Below are positions 8,647 to 17,830 of a stretch of DNA of 64,000 nucleotides, piece by piece. Every line of letters begins with the position of its first letter. The stretch's first letter is position 1. Under the pieces are notes generated by a model. It saw nothing but the letters and a program-made list of their open reading frames with translations, was not told where the DNA came from and did not search any database. This stretch comes from Couchioplanes caeruleus. GTDB lineage: Bacteria > Actinomycetota > Actinomycetes > Mycobacteriales > Micromonosporaceae. The stretch is taken from positions 3,964,501-4,028,500 of the forward strand of contig NZ_CP092183.1 of NCBI RefSeq assembly GCF_023499255.1, read 5' to 3'. Position numbers and translations under genes: made by a program.

Positions 8647-9822
8647 TCAGGACGGCCGCCGCAGCACGGGCCCGGCGTCGGAGCGAATCGGATCGCCGAC
8701 GGAGGAAGGCGCCGCCGGAGCCGCCGGCGTGTCGGAGGCCGGTGTGCCGGGGGCCGGCGCGGGCTGCTCCGCCGCGGCCGCCGGCATGTCGCAGGCCGGT
8801 GTGCTGAGGGCCGGCGCGGGCTGCTCCGCCGGGGCCGCCGGCTCCGGGTAGGGCGGCGGGGTGCCGCCGAACTCCGGGCAGAACTGCTGGTGGCTGCACC
8901 AGCCGCACAGCCGGCTCGGTTTGGGGCGGAAGTCGCGGTCCTGCTTGGCGCGTTCGATCGCCTGTGACAGCGCGACAAGCGTGCGTTCGAAGCGCTCCAG
9001 CTCCTCGGCGTCCGGGCTGTAGTCGCAGATCTCCGCGTCCTTGAGATACAGCAGGCGCAGCACCCGGGGCACGACGCCGCGGGTGCGCCAGAGCACCAGC
9101 GCGTAGAACTTCAGCTGGAACAGCGCCCGGCCCTCGAAGGCCTCGCGGGGTGCCCCGCCGGTCTTGTAGTCGACCACGCGCAGGTCGCCGGCGGGTGAGA
9201 CGTCGAGGCGGTCGATGTAGCCGCGGATCAGCAGGTCGTCGTCGACGAGCGTGGAGACCAGCGCCTCGCGCTCGGCTGGCTGCAGGCGGCGCGGGTCCTC
9301 GACGGCGAAGTAGCCGTCGAGCAGCTCGCCCGCGCTCGCCAGGAACGCCTCGAGGCGGGCCAGCTCGTCGGCCGGCCGCCCCTCTGGCATGCCGGGCAGC
9401 GCCTGCGCCTCCGGCAGCGCAGCCGCCGGCGGTGCCGGGGAGGGCTGTGCCGCGATCGGGTGATCTTCGACCGCGACCGGCGCCGCGACGTCCACCGGCG
9501 CCTCGAACAGCCGGGCGACCTCCGGCTCCTGCTCCACCAGCCGCTCCCACTGCGGTGCCACCAGCGCCGCTGCGGCCCGGGGAGTGCGGTCCTCCGCGGG
9601 CAGGTCGAACAGGCGCTCCAGGACCGCGTGCACGAGCGTGCCGCGCAGCTGGTCGCGGGTGGGTTGCTCAGGCAGGCGGTCGATCGTGCGGAAGCGGAAC
9701 AGCAGGGGACACGTCTTGAAGTCGGCCGCCCGCGACGGCGACAGCGACGGGCCGGGGTGGCGCTCCCGGTCGGCGCCCGGGGTCGTGGCGCCGGTGGGGG
9801 AAAGGACCGTTTCTGCCGTCAT
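8647..9822 (-). CDS. RecB-like PDDEXK nuclease with a Fe-S cluster motif (Rv2119-like)
   Basis: A 391-residue nuclease of the RecB/Cas4-like PD-(D/E)XK superfamily. The core is visible: His in RGTLVHAVLERLF, Asp in IRGYIDRLD and DYK in LRVVDYKTG. One cysteine in FKTCPLLFRF plus CGWCSHQQFC near the C-terminus gives the four-cysteine arrangement of AddB/Cas4-type 4Fe-4S nucleases. The last 70 residues are a Pro/Ala-rich tail with a 20-residue duplication (EQPAPALSTPACDMP and EQPAPAPGTPASDTP). ATG 9822 has no ribosome site; it lies 7 nt after TAGCCT, so the mRNA is probably leaderless. A RecB-like gene beside trmI and the proteasome locus is typical of Actinobacteria. Confidence 0.88.
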   Translation of the reverse strand: MTAETVLSPTGATTPGADRERHPGPSLSPSRAADFKTCPLLFRFRTIDRLPEQPTRDQLRGTLVHAVLERLFDLPAEDRTPRAAAALVAPQWERLVEQEPEVARLFEAPVDVAAPVAVEDHPIAAQPSPAPPAAALPEAQALPGMPEGRPADELARLEAFLASAGELLDGYFAVEDPRRLQPAEREALVSTLVDDDLLIRGYIDRLDVSPAGDLRVVDYKTGGAPREAFEGRALFQLKFYALVLWRTRGVVPRVLRLLYLKDAEICDYSPDAEELERFERTLVALSQAIERAKQDRDFRPKPSRLCGWCSHQQFCPEFGGTPPPYPEPAAPAEQPAPALSTPACDMPAAAAEQPAPAPGTPASDTPAAPAAPSSVGDPIRSDAGPVLRRPS

Positions 9823-9829
9823 GCGGGTA

Positions 9830-9852
9830 AGGCTAGGGGAGGGGTACGACGA
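9830..9852 (-). promoter_or_regulatory. Leaderless promoter of the RecB-like gene, PafBC-type candidate
   Basis: On the minus strand TCGTCGTAC (9852-9844), eight bases, then TAGCCT (9835-9830), then 7 nt to the ATG at 9822. The same 14-mer TTTTCGTCGTACCC, at identical spacing from a TAGNNT box, precedes pup. The geometry (9-mer, N8, TANNNT) equals that of the mycobacterial RecA-NDp/PafBC promoter, although the 9-mer matches that consensus only partly. Confidence 0.5.
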
Positions 9853-9888
9853 AAACCGGCGCGGCAGGGGGCTCTCAGGCTCGGTCCG

Positions 9889-9894
9889 TAGCAT
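9889..9894 (+). promoter_or_regulatory. -10 box of a leaderless promoter for the site-2 protease gene
   Basis: TAGCAT at 9889-9894 is followed by exactly 7 nt and the GTG start at 9902. No Shine-Dalgarno sequence precedes the start, so transcription probably begins at the GTG itself. Confidence 0.6.
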
Positions 9895-9901
9895 CGGTGC
9901 C

Positions 9902-11065
9902 GTGGACGACAGCACGCGGCAGACCCGTCCGGCCCGGCGCGGCGGGCGGGTGGTGGGGCGCGTCCTCGGCGTGCCGATCTACGTCAACGCCTCGATGCTG
10001 CTGCTCGCCGTGCTGGTCACGGTCGTCTACGGCGGGTACGCGGAGAACGAACTCGGCCTGGCCGCACCCTTCGCGTACGCGGTGGGCCTGGGGTTCGTGG
10101 CGTGCCTGATGGGTTCGGTGCTGCTGCACGAGCTGGGCCACGCCGTGACGGCCCGCCGGTACGGCATCGGTGTGCGCGGTATCACCCTGGAGCTGCTCGG
10201 CGGCTGGACGGAGATGGACCGGGACGCCCCGAACCCGCGCGTCGACGCCCTGGTCTCGCTGGCCGGTCCGGCCGTGTCCCTCGTCCTGGGCGGAGTCGCC
10301 ACCGCCGCCGCGTTCGCGCTGCCCGACCGTACGGTTGCCGGCCAGATCGTCTTCCAGCTGGCGGCGAGCAACCTCATCGTGGCCGTCTTCAACGTGCTTC
10401 CCGGCCTGCCGCTCGACGGCGGGCGGGCGTTGCGCGCGGGGGTGTGGGCGCTGCTGAAGGACCGTAACCGGGCCACCGTGGTCGCGGGCTGGGCCGGCCG
10501 CGGGATCGCGCTGGTGACCGGATGCGTGGCGTTCACCCTGTACAGGCTGAACCTGCTGACGCTGTTCGGCCTGATGTTCATTCTGTTGGTGGTCTTCACG
10601 CTGTGGCAGGGTGCCGGGCAGTCGATCCGGCTCGCGCGGATGACGCGGCGGTTTCCCCTGGTCGACCTGGCGAGGCTTGCGCGGCCGCTGTTCGCCGTAC
10701 CGTCGGGAACGTCGATCGCGGAGGCGCAGCGCCGCGCCGATGCGTCGGAGCTGGAGCGCAAGGGCCTGGCAGTGGCCGACTCCAGTGGCCGCGTCGTGGC
10801 GGTGGTGGACGCCGCCGCGGCGGCGGCAGTGCCGGCCGAGCGGCGGCCGTGGGTCTCCGTCGACTCCGTCTCGCGCGACCTGGCGCGGCTGCCGGCGATG
10901 CGCGTCGGTCTCACCGGCGAGCAGGTGGTCCGGGCCGTGCAGGCCCACCCGGGTGCGCAGTACGTGGTGACCGCAGGCGAGGATGTCGTCGGCGTGCTGC
11001 ACGTCGCGGATCTGGCCGAGCTGCTGGAGCCGCGCCGCGTGACCCGCCGCGCCGCGGCGAAGTGA
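9902..11065 (+). CDS. Site-2 protease, M50 family (Rip3-like)
   Basis: A 387-residue polytopic membrane zinc protease of the S2P/SpoIVFB class, cutting transmembrane segments of regulatory proteins such as anti-sigma factors. Visible are the HExxH active site in VLLHELGHAVTARRYG within an early membrane segment, the distal zinc ligand motif NVLPGLPLDGGRALR, about five to six hydrophobic segments over residues 20-235, and a C-terminal cytosolic region resembling a degenerate CBS pair (as in mycobacterial Rip3). GTG 9902 is a leaderless start. It is divergent from the RecB-like gene and upstream of trmI (30-bp gap). The substrate is unknown. Confidence 0.9.
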   Translation: MDDSTRQTRPARRGGRVVGRVLGVPIYVNASMLLLAVLVTVVYGGYAENELGLAAPFAYAVGLGFVACLMGSVLLHELGHAVTARRYGIGVRGITLELLGGWTEMDRDAPNPRVDALVSLAGPAVSLVLGGVATAAAFALPDRTVAGQIVFQLAASNLIVAVFNVLPGLPLDGGRALRAGVWALLKDRNRATVVAGWAGRGIALVTGCVAFTLYRLNLLTLFGLMFILLVVFTLWQGAGQSIRLARMTRRFPLVDLARLARPLFAVPSGTSIAEAQRRADASELERKGLAVADSSGRVVAVVDAAAAAAVPAERRPWVSVDSVSRDLARLPAMRVGLTGEQVVRAVQAHPGAQYVVTAGEDVVGVLHVADLAELLEPRRVTRRAAAK

Positions 11066-12043
<978 letters not shown>

Positions 12044-12103
12044 CGGCCCGTCGCGGATCCGGTAGTTTCCGTCGCGGATTTGATGGGGCTTGGGAGGGAA
12101 CGG

Positions 12104-12703
12104 GTGGGCGCGATGAGTTCTCCGCCGTTCGGGGGCAGCAATGAGATGCCGGCGGTCTTCCCGGACTGGTCGCCGTACGAGGACCTCGACTCGGCCGCCC
12201 GGGCCTACCTGCGCGACCCGGAGGTGGCGCTGGACGCCCTCTTCGGCGTGCTGCGCGGCGCGTCGGTGCTGTGTTTCACGCTGGAACGCTTCGTCAACGA
12301 GGTGAACGGCGTCTGGCAGGAGGTCGTCATCTGCGACGGCAGCCGGCTGGTGCTGTGGCACGGCGAGGACGTGGCGCCCGGCGACGGCCCGGTCGGGTCG
12401 ATGACCTCGTCGCTGCGGGTGGTGCCGCTGTCCACGGTCACCGAGGTGGGGTGCCGGCGCCGGCTGACGCGTACCTCCAGCGGCCAGGCCCGGGTCGACA
12501 GCATCGACGTCTACCTGCTGCTGAGCTCGGTCGACGACGCGGTGCCGCCGCCCGGCATGGCCGAGGAGGAGGGGCGGGCCGCGCTGCGCCACGACGCGCT
12601 GCGCTTCGGCAAGACGCTGGACGACGGCGGTCCGGGGCAAATCGCCCGGTTGGAAGAATTTTCCCGAATAGTCGCATCTTTGGTCGGCCGTCCGACACTG
12701 TGA
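12104..12703 (+). CDS. Conserved actinobacterial protein (DUF5998-like)
   Basis: A 199-residue soluble protein without recognised catalytic motifs; it looks like the DUF5998 family that travels with trmI in Actinobacteria. Features are DWSPYEDLDSAARAYL near the N-terminus, a central beta-rich part (VVICDGSRLVLWHGED) and a C-terminal helix (GQIARLEEFSRIVASLV). GTG 12104 lies 5 nt after GGGAGGGA; ATG 12113 is an alternative but further from that site. It follows trmI by 60 bp and ends before a hairpin. Role unknown. Confidence 0.78.
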   Translation: MGAMSSPPFGGSNEMPAVFPDWSPYEDLDSAARAYLRDPEVALDALFGVLRGASVLCFTLERFVNEVNGVWQEVVICDGSRLVLWHGEDVAPGDGPVGSMTSSLRVVPLSTVTEVGCRRRLTRTSSGQARVDSIDVYLLLSSVDDAVPPPGMAEEEGRAALRHDALRFGKTLDDGGPGQIARLEEFSRIVASLVGRPTL

Positions 12704-12708
12704 CATTT

Positions 12709-12725
12709 CCCGCTGTCACAGCGGG
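12709..12725. terminator. Hairpin between convergent genes
   Basis: CCCGCTG TCA CAGCGGG is a perfect 7-bp stem with a 3-nt loop, 6 nt beyond the stop of the DUF5998-like gene and before the end of the minus-strand ferredoxin gene. It probably terminates the trmI transcript and may act in both directions. Confidence 0.7.
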
Positions 12726-12761
12726 CGGCCCGGAGGGGCCCGCGGGCCCTACCGAAACCGA

Positions 12762-13055
12762 TCAGTCGGCGTCCGGCCCGGCGACCTCGACGTCGTCGGA
12801 ACGGCGCACCACGTGGATGCAGTCGCCCGGGCACTCCTTCGCCGCGTCGATCACTTCCAGCCGGAGCCGCTCCGGCACCCCGGTGCGCACTCCGGGGCTC
12901 TGCAGCAGCTCACCGGTGCTGTCCTTGACGTACGCCAGGCCGTCGATGTCGAACTCGAAGACCTCCGGCGCGTACTGCACGCAGAGCCCGTCACCGGTGC
13001 ACAGATCCTGATCCACCCAGACCTGAAGTTCGTCAGTCCCGGTCTCCACGGACAC
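12762..13055 (-). CDS. Small ferredoxin, single Fe-S cluster
   Basis: A 97-residue electron carrier of the actinobacterial 3Fe-4S/4Fe-4S single-cluster type. Cluster ligands are in DLCTGDGLCVQ and KECPGDCIHV. GTG 13055 (VSVETGTDEL) directly follows an AGGAGGTG ribosome site; a longer frame upstream has none. It is divergent from arc. On the minus strand TACCGT (13091-13086) is a plausible -10 box. A ferredoxin next to the proteasome ATPase recurs in this phylum. Redox partner unknown. Confidence 0.9.
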   Translation of the reverse strand: MSVETGTDELQVWVDQDLCTGDGLCVQYAPEVFEFDIDGLAYVKDSTGELLQSPGVRTGVPERLRLEVIDAAKECPGDCIHVVRRSDDVEVAGPDAD

Positions 13056-13188
13056 CGCCCACCTCCTGAGAAATAGCCCCGTCCGACGGTACCCGAACCC
13101 CCTGGCCACCCGGCGCGCCGACCTGACCCAATCGATCAAGGTTCAGTGACGAGGGTGTTGCATGGGTCGAAATCCGGTCCGCAGCGGT

Positions 13189-13194
13189 TAGTGT
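13189..13194 (+). promoter_or_regulatory. -10 box of the arc promoter
   Basis: TAGTGT lies 36 nt before the arc GTG. Transcription from about 13201 would leave a short leader holding the GGGGAGGTG ribosome site. The -35 region (GTCGAA at 13166-13171, 17-bp spacer) is weak. Confidence 0.45.
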
Positions 13195-13230
13195 TGTCTC
13201 AGAACGTTCGAGCCCCCGGGGAGGTGGGAC

Positions 13231-15012
13231 GTGGCACGCAGCGACGAGGCGGATCACCGCGCCGCACGTTGGGAGAAAGAGGCCAACGATCTCTCCAGCC
13301 AGGTTGCGTTCCTGCAGGAGGAACTCGCTCTGGTTCGGCGCAAGTTGACCGAAAGCCCCCGACACGTCCGGCAGCTCGAGGAGCGGCTCGCGGCAACGCA
13401 GGCGCAGCTCGCCCGGCTGACCGAGAACAACGACCGGCTCGTGGCGACCCTCAAGGAAGCCCGGGCTCAGATCGTCACTCTCAAGGAAGAGATTGACCGC
13501 CTCGCCCAGCCGCCCAGCGGCTACGGCGTATTCCTGGCCGCCCACGAGGACGGCACCGTCGATGTCTTCACCGGTGGCCGCAAGCTTCGTGTCGCCGTGT
13601 CCCCGAGCCTCGAGGTCGAGGAGCTCAAGCGGGGACAGGAGGTCCTGCTCAACGACGCGCTCAACGTGGTCGACGCGTTCGGCTACGAGCGGGTCGGTGA
13701 GGTCGTCCTGCTCAAGGAGGTCCTCGCCGGTCCCGGCGGCGCCCCGGGCGACCGTGCCCTGGTCGTCTCGCACGCCGACGAGGAGCGGATCGTCCACCTG
13801 GCCGACTCGCTCGAGATCTCGAAGCTGCGGGCGGGCGACTCGCTGATGATCGAGCCGCGCTCGGCGTACGCGTACGAGCGCATCCCCAAGAGCGAGGTCG
13901 AGGAGCTCGTTCTGGAGGAAGTGCCCGACGTCGACTACTCCGACATCGGCGGTCTGCACTCGCAGATCGAGCAGATCCGCGACGCGGTGGAGCTGCCGTT
14001 CCTGCACGCCGACCTGTTCCGGGAGCACCAGCTGCGCCCGCCGAAGGGCATCCTGCTCTACGGCCCGCCCGGCTGCGGCAAGACCCTGATCGCCAAGGCG
14101 GTCGCCAACTCGCTCGCGAAGAAGATCGCCGAGCGCCGCGGCGAGGAGAAGCACACCAGCTACTTCCTCAACATCAAGGGTCCCGAGCTGCTCAACAAGT
14201 ACGTGGGTGAGACCGAGCGGCACATCCGACTGGTCTTCCAGCGGGCGCGTGAGAAGGCCGGCGAAGGCACGCCGGTCATCGTGTTCTTCGACGAGATGGA
14301 CTCGATCTTCCGTACCCGTGGCTCCGGCGTCTCCTCCGACGTCGAGAACACCATCGTCCCGCAGCTGCTCAGCGAGATCGACGGCGTCGAGGGCCTGGAG
14401 AACGTCATCGTCATCGGCGCCTCCAACCGCGAGGACATGATCGACCCCGCCATCCTGCGGCCGGGCCGGCTGGACGTGAAGATCAAGATCGAGCGCCCGG
14501 ACGCGGAGGCGGCGAAGGACATCTTCGCCAAGTACATCCTCCCCGGCCTGCCGCTCAGTGAGGACGACCTGGCCGAGCACGGCGGCGACGCCGACGTGAC
14601 GGTCGCGGCCATGATCGAAGCGGTCGTGCTCCGGATGTACACGGAGACCGAGGAGAACCGCTTCCTCGAGGTCACCTATGCCAACGGTGACAAGGAAGTC
14701 CTGTACTTCAAGGACTTCAACTCCGGCGCGATGATCCAGAACATCGTCGACCGCGGGAAGAAGATGGCCATCAAGGAGTTCCTCACCTCCGGCAAGAAGG
14801 GGCTGCGCCTGCAGCACCTGCTCGACAGCTGCGTCGACGAGTTCCGCGAGAACGAGGACCTGCCCAACACCACCAACCCGGACGACTGGGCCCGCATCTC
14901 CGGCAAGAAGGGCGAGCGGATCGTCTACATCCGTACGCTCGTCTCCGGCGGCAAGGGCGCCGAGGCCGGCCGCTCCATCGAGACGGCCAGCAACACCGGT
15001 CAGTACCTGTAA
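13231..15012 (+). CDS. arc: Proteasome-activating AAA+ ATPase Arc/Mpa
   Basis: A 593-residue hexameric unfoldase that recognises Pup on tagged proteins and threads them into the 20S core. Order: N-terminal coiled coil (about residues 10-92) that binds Pup, tandem OB folds (about 95-240), then one AAA domain with Walker A GPPGCGKT (about 278), Walker [11 protein letters not shown] (about 350) and arginine-finger region [10 protein letters not shown]. The extreme C-terminus is GQYL, the gate-opening tail that docks into the PrcA ring. GTG 13231 follows GGGGAGGTG. A strong hairpin terminates it separately from dop. Confidence 0.97.
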   Translation: MARSDEADHRAARWEKEANDLSSQVAFLQEELALVRRKLTESPRHVRQLEERLAATQAQLARLTENNDRLVATLKEARAQIVTLKEEIDRLAQPPSGYGVFLAAHEDGTVDVFTGGRKLRVAVSPSLEVEELKRGQEVLLNDALNVVDAFGYERVGEVVLLKEVLAGPGGAPGDRALVVSHADEERIVHLADSLEISKLRAGDSLMIEPRSAYAYERIPKSEVEELVLEEVPDVDYSDIGGLHSQIEQIRDAVELPFLHADLFREHQLRPPKGILLYGPPGCGKTLIAKAVANSLAKKIAERRGEEKHTSYFLNIKGPELLNKYVGETERHIRLVFQRAREKAGEGTPVIVFFDEMDSIFRTRGSGVSSDVENTIVPQLLSEIDGVEGLENVIVIGASNREDMIDPAILRPGRLDVKIKIERPDAEAAKDIFAKYILPGLPLSEDDLAEHGGDADVTVAAMIEAVVLRMYTETEENRFLEVTYANGDKEVLYFKDFNSGAMIQNIVDRGKKMAIKEFLTSGKKGLRLQHLLDSCVDEFRENEDLPNTTNPDDWARISGKKGERIVYIRTLVSGGKGAEAGRSIETASNTGQYL

Positions 15013-15024
15013 GACGGCTTCGCG

Positions 15025-15056
15025 GCGCGGGCGGAGGGTTCTCCCTCCGCCCGCGC
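15025..15056 (+). terminator. Strong hairpin terminator after arc
   Basis: GCGCGGGCGGAGGG and CCCTCCGCCCGCGC form a perfect 14-bp stem around a TTCT loop, followed by TGTCTCTACT. It lies 13 nt after the arc stop, so dop must be expressed mainly from its own promoter. Confidence 0.92.
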
Positions 15057-15117
15057 TGTCTCTACTCAGAGTGCTTTCCCCGGCACTGCCCGGGGCGAGA
15101 AGCAACGGGGAAGCGTC

Positions 15118-15123
15118 TAGGCT
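15118..15123 (+). promoter_or_regulatory. -10 box upstream of the dop leader ORF
   Basis: TAGGCT sits 6 nt before ATG 15130, the spacing seen at the other leaderless genes here. Transcription would therefore begin at or next to that ATG, which opens a 12-codon leader ORF rather than dop itself. Confidence 0.55.
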
Positions 15124-15129
15124 CGATAC

Positions 15130-15168
15130 ATGGGCAACGGCAGCACAGCGGGCGGAGTGGTCGCATGA
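15130..15168 (+). CDS. Leaderless 12-codon leader peptide overlapping dop
   Basis: ATG 15130 opens a 12-residue reading frame ([12 protein letters not shown]) whose TGA stop overlaps the dop ATG as ATGA. It has no ribosome site but lies 6 nt after TAGGCT, so a leaderless mRNA would start with this codon. Dop's only Shine-Dalgarno-like sequence (GGCGGAG, 15150-15156) is inside it, which suggests translational coupling. The peptide sequence shows no attenuator-type codon run. Function is inferred only from the arrangement. Confidence 0.45.
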   Translation: MGNGSTAGGVVA

Positions 15169-16682
15169 GCGTTCGGCGGATTATGGGCACCGAGGTCGAG
15201 TACGGGATTTCCGTGCCCGGGCAGCCCGGCGCCAACCCGATGGTCACGTCCTCCCAGGTCGTCAACGCCTACGGCGCCCGGCCCGAGCTCAACCGGGGTG
15301 GCCGCGCCCGCTGGGACTACGAGGAGGAGTCGCCGCTGCGCGACGCCCGCGGCTTCACGTACTCCGGGGCCGCGTACGACCCGGCGGACGCCCTCGCCGA
15401 CGAGGACCTCGGGCTCGCCAACGTGATACTCACCAACGGCGCCCGGCTCTACGTCGACCACGCCCACCCCGAGTACAGCACCCCCGAATGCACCAACCCG
15501 CTCGACATCGTCCGCTGGGACAAGGCCGGCGAGCGCGTCATGGCGGAGGCGTCCCGGCGCGCCGCGACCATCCCCGGCACCCACCGCATCCAGCTCTACA
15601 AGAACAACACCGACAACAAGGGCGCCTCGTACGGCTCGCACGAGAACTACCTCATGCGCCGGCAGACCCCGTTCGCGGACATCGTGGCGCACCTGACGCC
15701 GTTCTTCGTGACCCGGCAGATCGTCGTCGGCGCCGGCCGCGTCGGCATCGGCCAGGACGGCTCCGGCTCCGGCTTCCAGATCTCCTCGCGCGCCGACTTC
15801 TTCGAGGTGGAGGTCGGCCTCGAGACCACCCTCAAGCGGCCCATCATCAACACCCGCGACGAGCCGCACTCCGACGCCGACAAGTACCGCCGCCTGCACG
15901 TGATCATCGGCGACGCGAACCTCTCCGAGATCTCCACGTACCTGAAGATGGGCACCACCGCCCTGATCCTCAACATGATCGAGGAGAAGGTCTTCAGCGG
16001 CGACCTCGGCGTGGCCGACCCCGTCTCGGAGCTCAAGGCGGTCAGCCACGACCCCTCCCTCAAACACCTCATGCGCCTGCGCGACGGCCGCCGGCTCACG
16101 GCGCTCGACCTGCAGTGGGCGTACTACGAGCGCGCCAAGTCCTTCGTCGACGAGCGCTACGGCGACGACGTCGACGAGCAGACCGCCGACGTCCTGCGCC
16201 GCTGGGAGGAGATTCTCACCAAGCTCGGCGACGACCCGATGTCCTGCTCCGACCAGCTCGACTGGGTCGCCAAGCTGCGCCTGCTCGAGGGCTACCGGGA
16301 CCGCGAGAACCTCGCCTGGTCCTCACCCAAGCTCCAGCTGGTCGACCTCCAGTACTCCGACGTCCGGCCGGAGAAGGGCCTCTACCACCGCCTGGTGGCC
16401 CGGGGCTCGATGAAGACCCTCCTCGACCCCGAGGAGACCCGTCGCGCGATGGTGGAGCCGCCCGAGGACACCCGGGCGTACTTCCGCGGCCAGTGCCTCG
16501 CCCGGTACGCGTCCGAAGTGGTCGCGGCCAGCTGGGACTCGGTCATCTTCGACGTCGGCCGTGAGTCCCTCGTCCGGGTACCGATGATGGAACCCGAGCG
16601 CGGCACCAGGAAGCACGTCGGGGCCCTGTTCGACAAGTGCGACACGGCGAAGGACCTGCTCGAGGTGATCACGAGCCGCTGA
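15165..16682 (+). CDS. dop: Deamidase/depupylase of Pup, Dop
   Basis: A 505-residue glutamine-synthetase-fold enzyme that converts the C-terminal Gln of Pup to Glu before ligation and later removes Pup from tagged proteins. Seen are the N-terminal metal/ATP loop [28 protein letters not shown] with catalytic-site residues, [18 protein letters not shown], and [19 protein letters not shown]. It is about 50 residues longer than PafA in this window and carries the dop-type insertion near residues 42-80. ATG 15165 overlaps the leader ORF. Its activity is needed because the pup gene here encodes a GGQ terminus. Confidence 0.96.
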   Translation: MSVRRIMGTEVEYGISVPGQPGANPMVTSSQVVNAYGARPELNRGGRARWDYEEESPLRDARGFTYSGAAYDPADALADEDLGLANVILTNGARLYVDHAHPEYSTPECTNPLDIVRWDKAGERVMAEASRRAATIPGTHRIQLYKNNTDNKGASYGSHENYLMRRQTPFADIVAHLTPFFVTRQIVVGAGRVGIGQDGSGSGFQISSRADFFEVEVGLETTLKRPIINTRDEPHSDADKYRRLHVIIGDANLSEISTYLKMGTTALILNMIEEKVFSGDLGVADPVSELKAVSHDPSLKHLMRLRDGRRLTALDLQWAYYERAKSFVDERYGDDVDEQTADVLRRWEEILTKLGDDPMSCSDQLDWVAKLRLLEGYRDRENLAWSSPKLQLVDLQYSDVRPEKGLYHRLVARGSMKTLLDPEETRRAMVEPPEDTRAYFRGQCLARYASEVVAASWDSVIFDVGRESLVRVPMMEPERGTRKHVGALFDKCDTAKDLLEVITSR

Positions 16683-16722
16683 GCGGGTCGTGCGGCTTCG
16701 GCGGCAGGGCCTGTGGGGGCCA

Positions 16723-16863
16723 GCGGGCGTTGCGGCCGTGGGTCTCGCAGGCAGGCTGAGCGAGGCGCGCGGGCGTTGCGGCCGTGGGCTCTCAGGCAGG
16801 GCTGAGCGGGCCATGCGGGCGTTGCAGCCGTGCGGCTTCGCCGGCAGAGAAACACGGGGCCGC
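16723..16863. repeat. 46-bp tandem repeats between dop and pup
   Basis: The word GCGGGCGTTGC(G/A)GCCGTG recurs at 16723, 16769 and 16815 (period 46 bp), with a truncated GCGGGCG at 16864 (49 bp on) that runs straight into the pup promoter. It fills most of the 255-bp dop-pup gap. I see no open reading frame I would credit. Confidence 0.8.
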
Positions 16864-16873
16864 GCGGGCGTTT

Positions 16874-16919
16874 TCGTCGTACCCGCGAGGTAGGTTTTTC
16901 CCAACCCGAACCAGTTGGG
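16874..16919 (+). promoter_or_regulatory. pup promoter and 5'-leader hairpin
   Basis: TCGTCGTAC (16874-16882), eight bases, TAGGTT (16891-16896): the same TTTTCGTCGTACCC word and spacing as before the RecB-like gene. Just downstream, CCCAAC (16900-16905) and GTTGGG (16914-16919) form a 6-bp dyad at the probable mRNA 5' end, a possible operator or stabilising hairpin. Pup starts at 16938 after GGGGGACAGGG. Confidence 0.5.
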
Positions 16920-16937
16920 TCTTGAAGGGGGACAGGG

Positions 16938-17153
16938 ATGGCAACGCGAGACACCGGCGGTCAGTCGCAGTCCGGCAAGGGCAAGCGCGACGAGGAGATC
17001 GAGGACGTCACCACCGAGGCCAACCCGGAGGTAGCCGAGCGGCACGCCGAGATCACCGAGGACGTCGACGACCTGCTCGACGAGATCGACTCCGTCCTGG
17101 AGGAGAACGCCGAGGAGTTCGTGAGGGGATACGTACAAAAAGGCGGTCAGTGA
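16938..17153 (+). CDS. pup: Prokaryotic ubiquitin-like protein Pup
   Basis: A 71-residue intrinsically disordered protein tag. It shows the conserved C-terminal half (ITEDVDDLLDEIDSVLEEN, which forms a helix with the Arc coiled coils) and ends in VQKGGQ, so Dop must deamidate Gln to Glu before PafA attaches it to lysines. The N-terminus is charged and Gly/Ser-rich, as expected for threading into Arc. ATG 16938 follows a GGGGGACAGGG ribosome site. Its TGA stop overlaps the GTG of the next gene (GTGA). Confidence 0.97.
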   Translation: MATRDTGGQSQSGKGKRDEEIEDVTTEANPEVAERHAEITEDVDDLLDEIDSVLEENAEEFVRGYVQKGGQ

Positions 17154-17830
17154 CGCCTATGTCCGATTCGTGCAACCCTCGGGAGAAGCAATGTCCTCAG
17201 TGCTTGCGAACATTGCCTTCCTCGGAGTTCCACAGCAATCGTCGTAGGCCCGACAGGCTTGCCTACTACTGCAAGAGGTGCGCGGCCGAGAGGTCCGAGG
17301 CGAGCAGGCGTCGCCGAGGGATCGGGCAGCGCAGGCAAACCGAGGTCCCGGTTCCGGCCGGCTCCAAGTGGTGCCCTGACTGCGACACGACAAAGCCGCT
17401 CGACGCCTTCGCTCGGACGAAGGCGTCGTCCAGCGGCTACCACTCCTACTGCAAGCCGTGCCACAACGCACGCGGCCAGGAGACACGCAAGCGTCTCTAC
17501 GGTGGCTCGCGGGAGTATCACCTGCGGCGACGGTACGGGATCGGGCAGCTCGAGTTCGACGGCTTGCTGGCCGCGCAGGGAGGTGTCTGTGCGATCTGTG
17601 GCGTAGACGATCCTCAACACCTCGACCACGATCATCGCACCGGCGAGGTGCGCGGGATATTGTGCTTCAACTGCAACGGCGGTCTGGGGCAGTTCCGGGA
17701 CGACCCGGTGCTCCTCGCCGACGCGATCGCATATCTGAAAGGAACCACGTGGCAGCGGGTTTTGATCCATCCGGGCGTCTTCCAGATGTGTTCACCAACG
17801 CGGGGACGTCATCCTTCACGCAGTTCCTGA
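17150..17830 (+). CDS. Endonuclease VII-like HNH protein with three zinc modules, between pup and prcB
   Basis: A 226-residue protein with three successive Cys-rich modules: [14 protein letters not shown]...[19 protein letters not shown]...YCKPC (both treble-clef-like), and a C-terminal HNH/recombination endonuclease VII domain, CAICG...[18 protein letters not shown], containing the catalytic DHDH. The family cleaves DNA, classically branched structures. GTG 17150 overlaps the pup stop (GTGA) and has AAGG 6 nt before; ATG 17159 is an alternative. The C-terminal 82 nt overlap prcB in another frame, so the gene is locked in the operon. From memory, related genes occur here in other actinomycetes; the role is unknown. 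Confidence 0.88.
   Translation: MTPMSDSCNPREKQCPQCLRTLPSSEFHSNRRRPDRLAYYCKRCAAERSEASRRRRGIGQRRQTEVPVPAGSKWCPDCDTTKPLDAFARTKASSSGYHSYCKPCHNARGQETRKRLYGGSREYHLRRRYGIGQLEFDGLLAAQGGVCAICGVDDPQHLDHDHRTGEVRGILCFNCNGGLGQFRDDPVLLADAIAYLKGTTWQRVLIHPGVFQMCSPTRGRHPSRSS

Noticed and set aside
12509..12719. Apparent minus-strand small ORFs over the end of the DUF5998-like gene
   Set aside because: They overlap a gene with good start signals and a following terminator, and have Arg/Pro-rich shadow translations.
13141..13230. PafBC-type 9-mer searched for before arc, pafB, the dop leader and the site-2 protease gene
   Set aside because: The -10 boxes are present but the bases 8 bp upstream do not match TGTCRG (the protease gene has only TCTCAGG), so I do not claim PafBC control there.
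13033..15105. Long minus-strand open frame opposite arc
   Set aside because: Antisense shadow of a strongly conserved AAA ATPase gene; the translation has no recognisable domain.
17458..17748. Longer prcB start upstream of GTG 17749
   Set aside because: The extra codons lie in the endonuclease gene, do not resemble PrcB propeptides, and GTG 17749 has a proper ribosome site.
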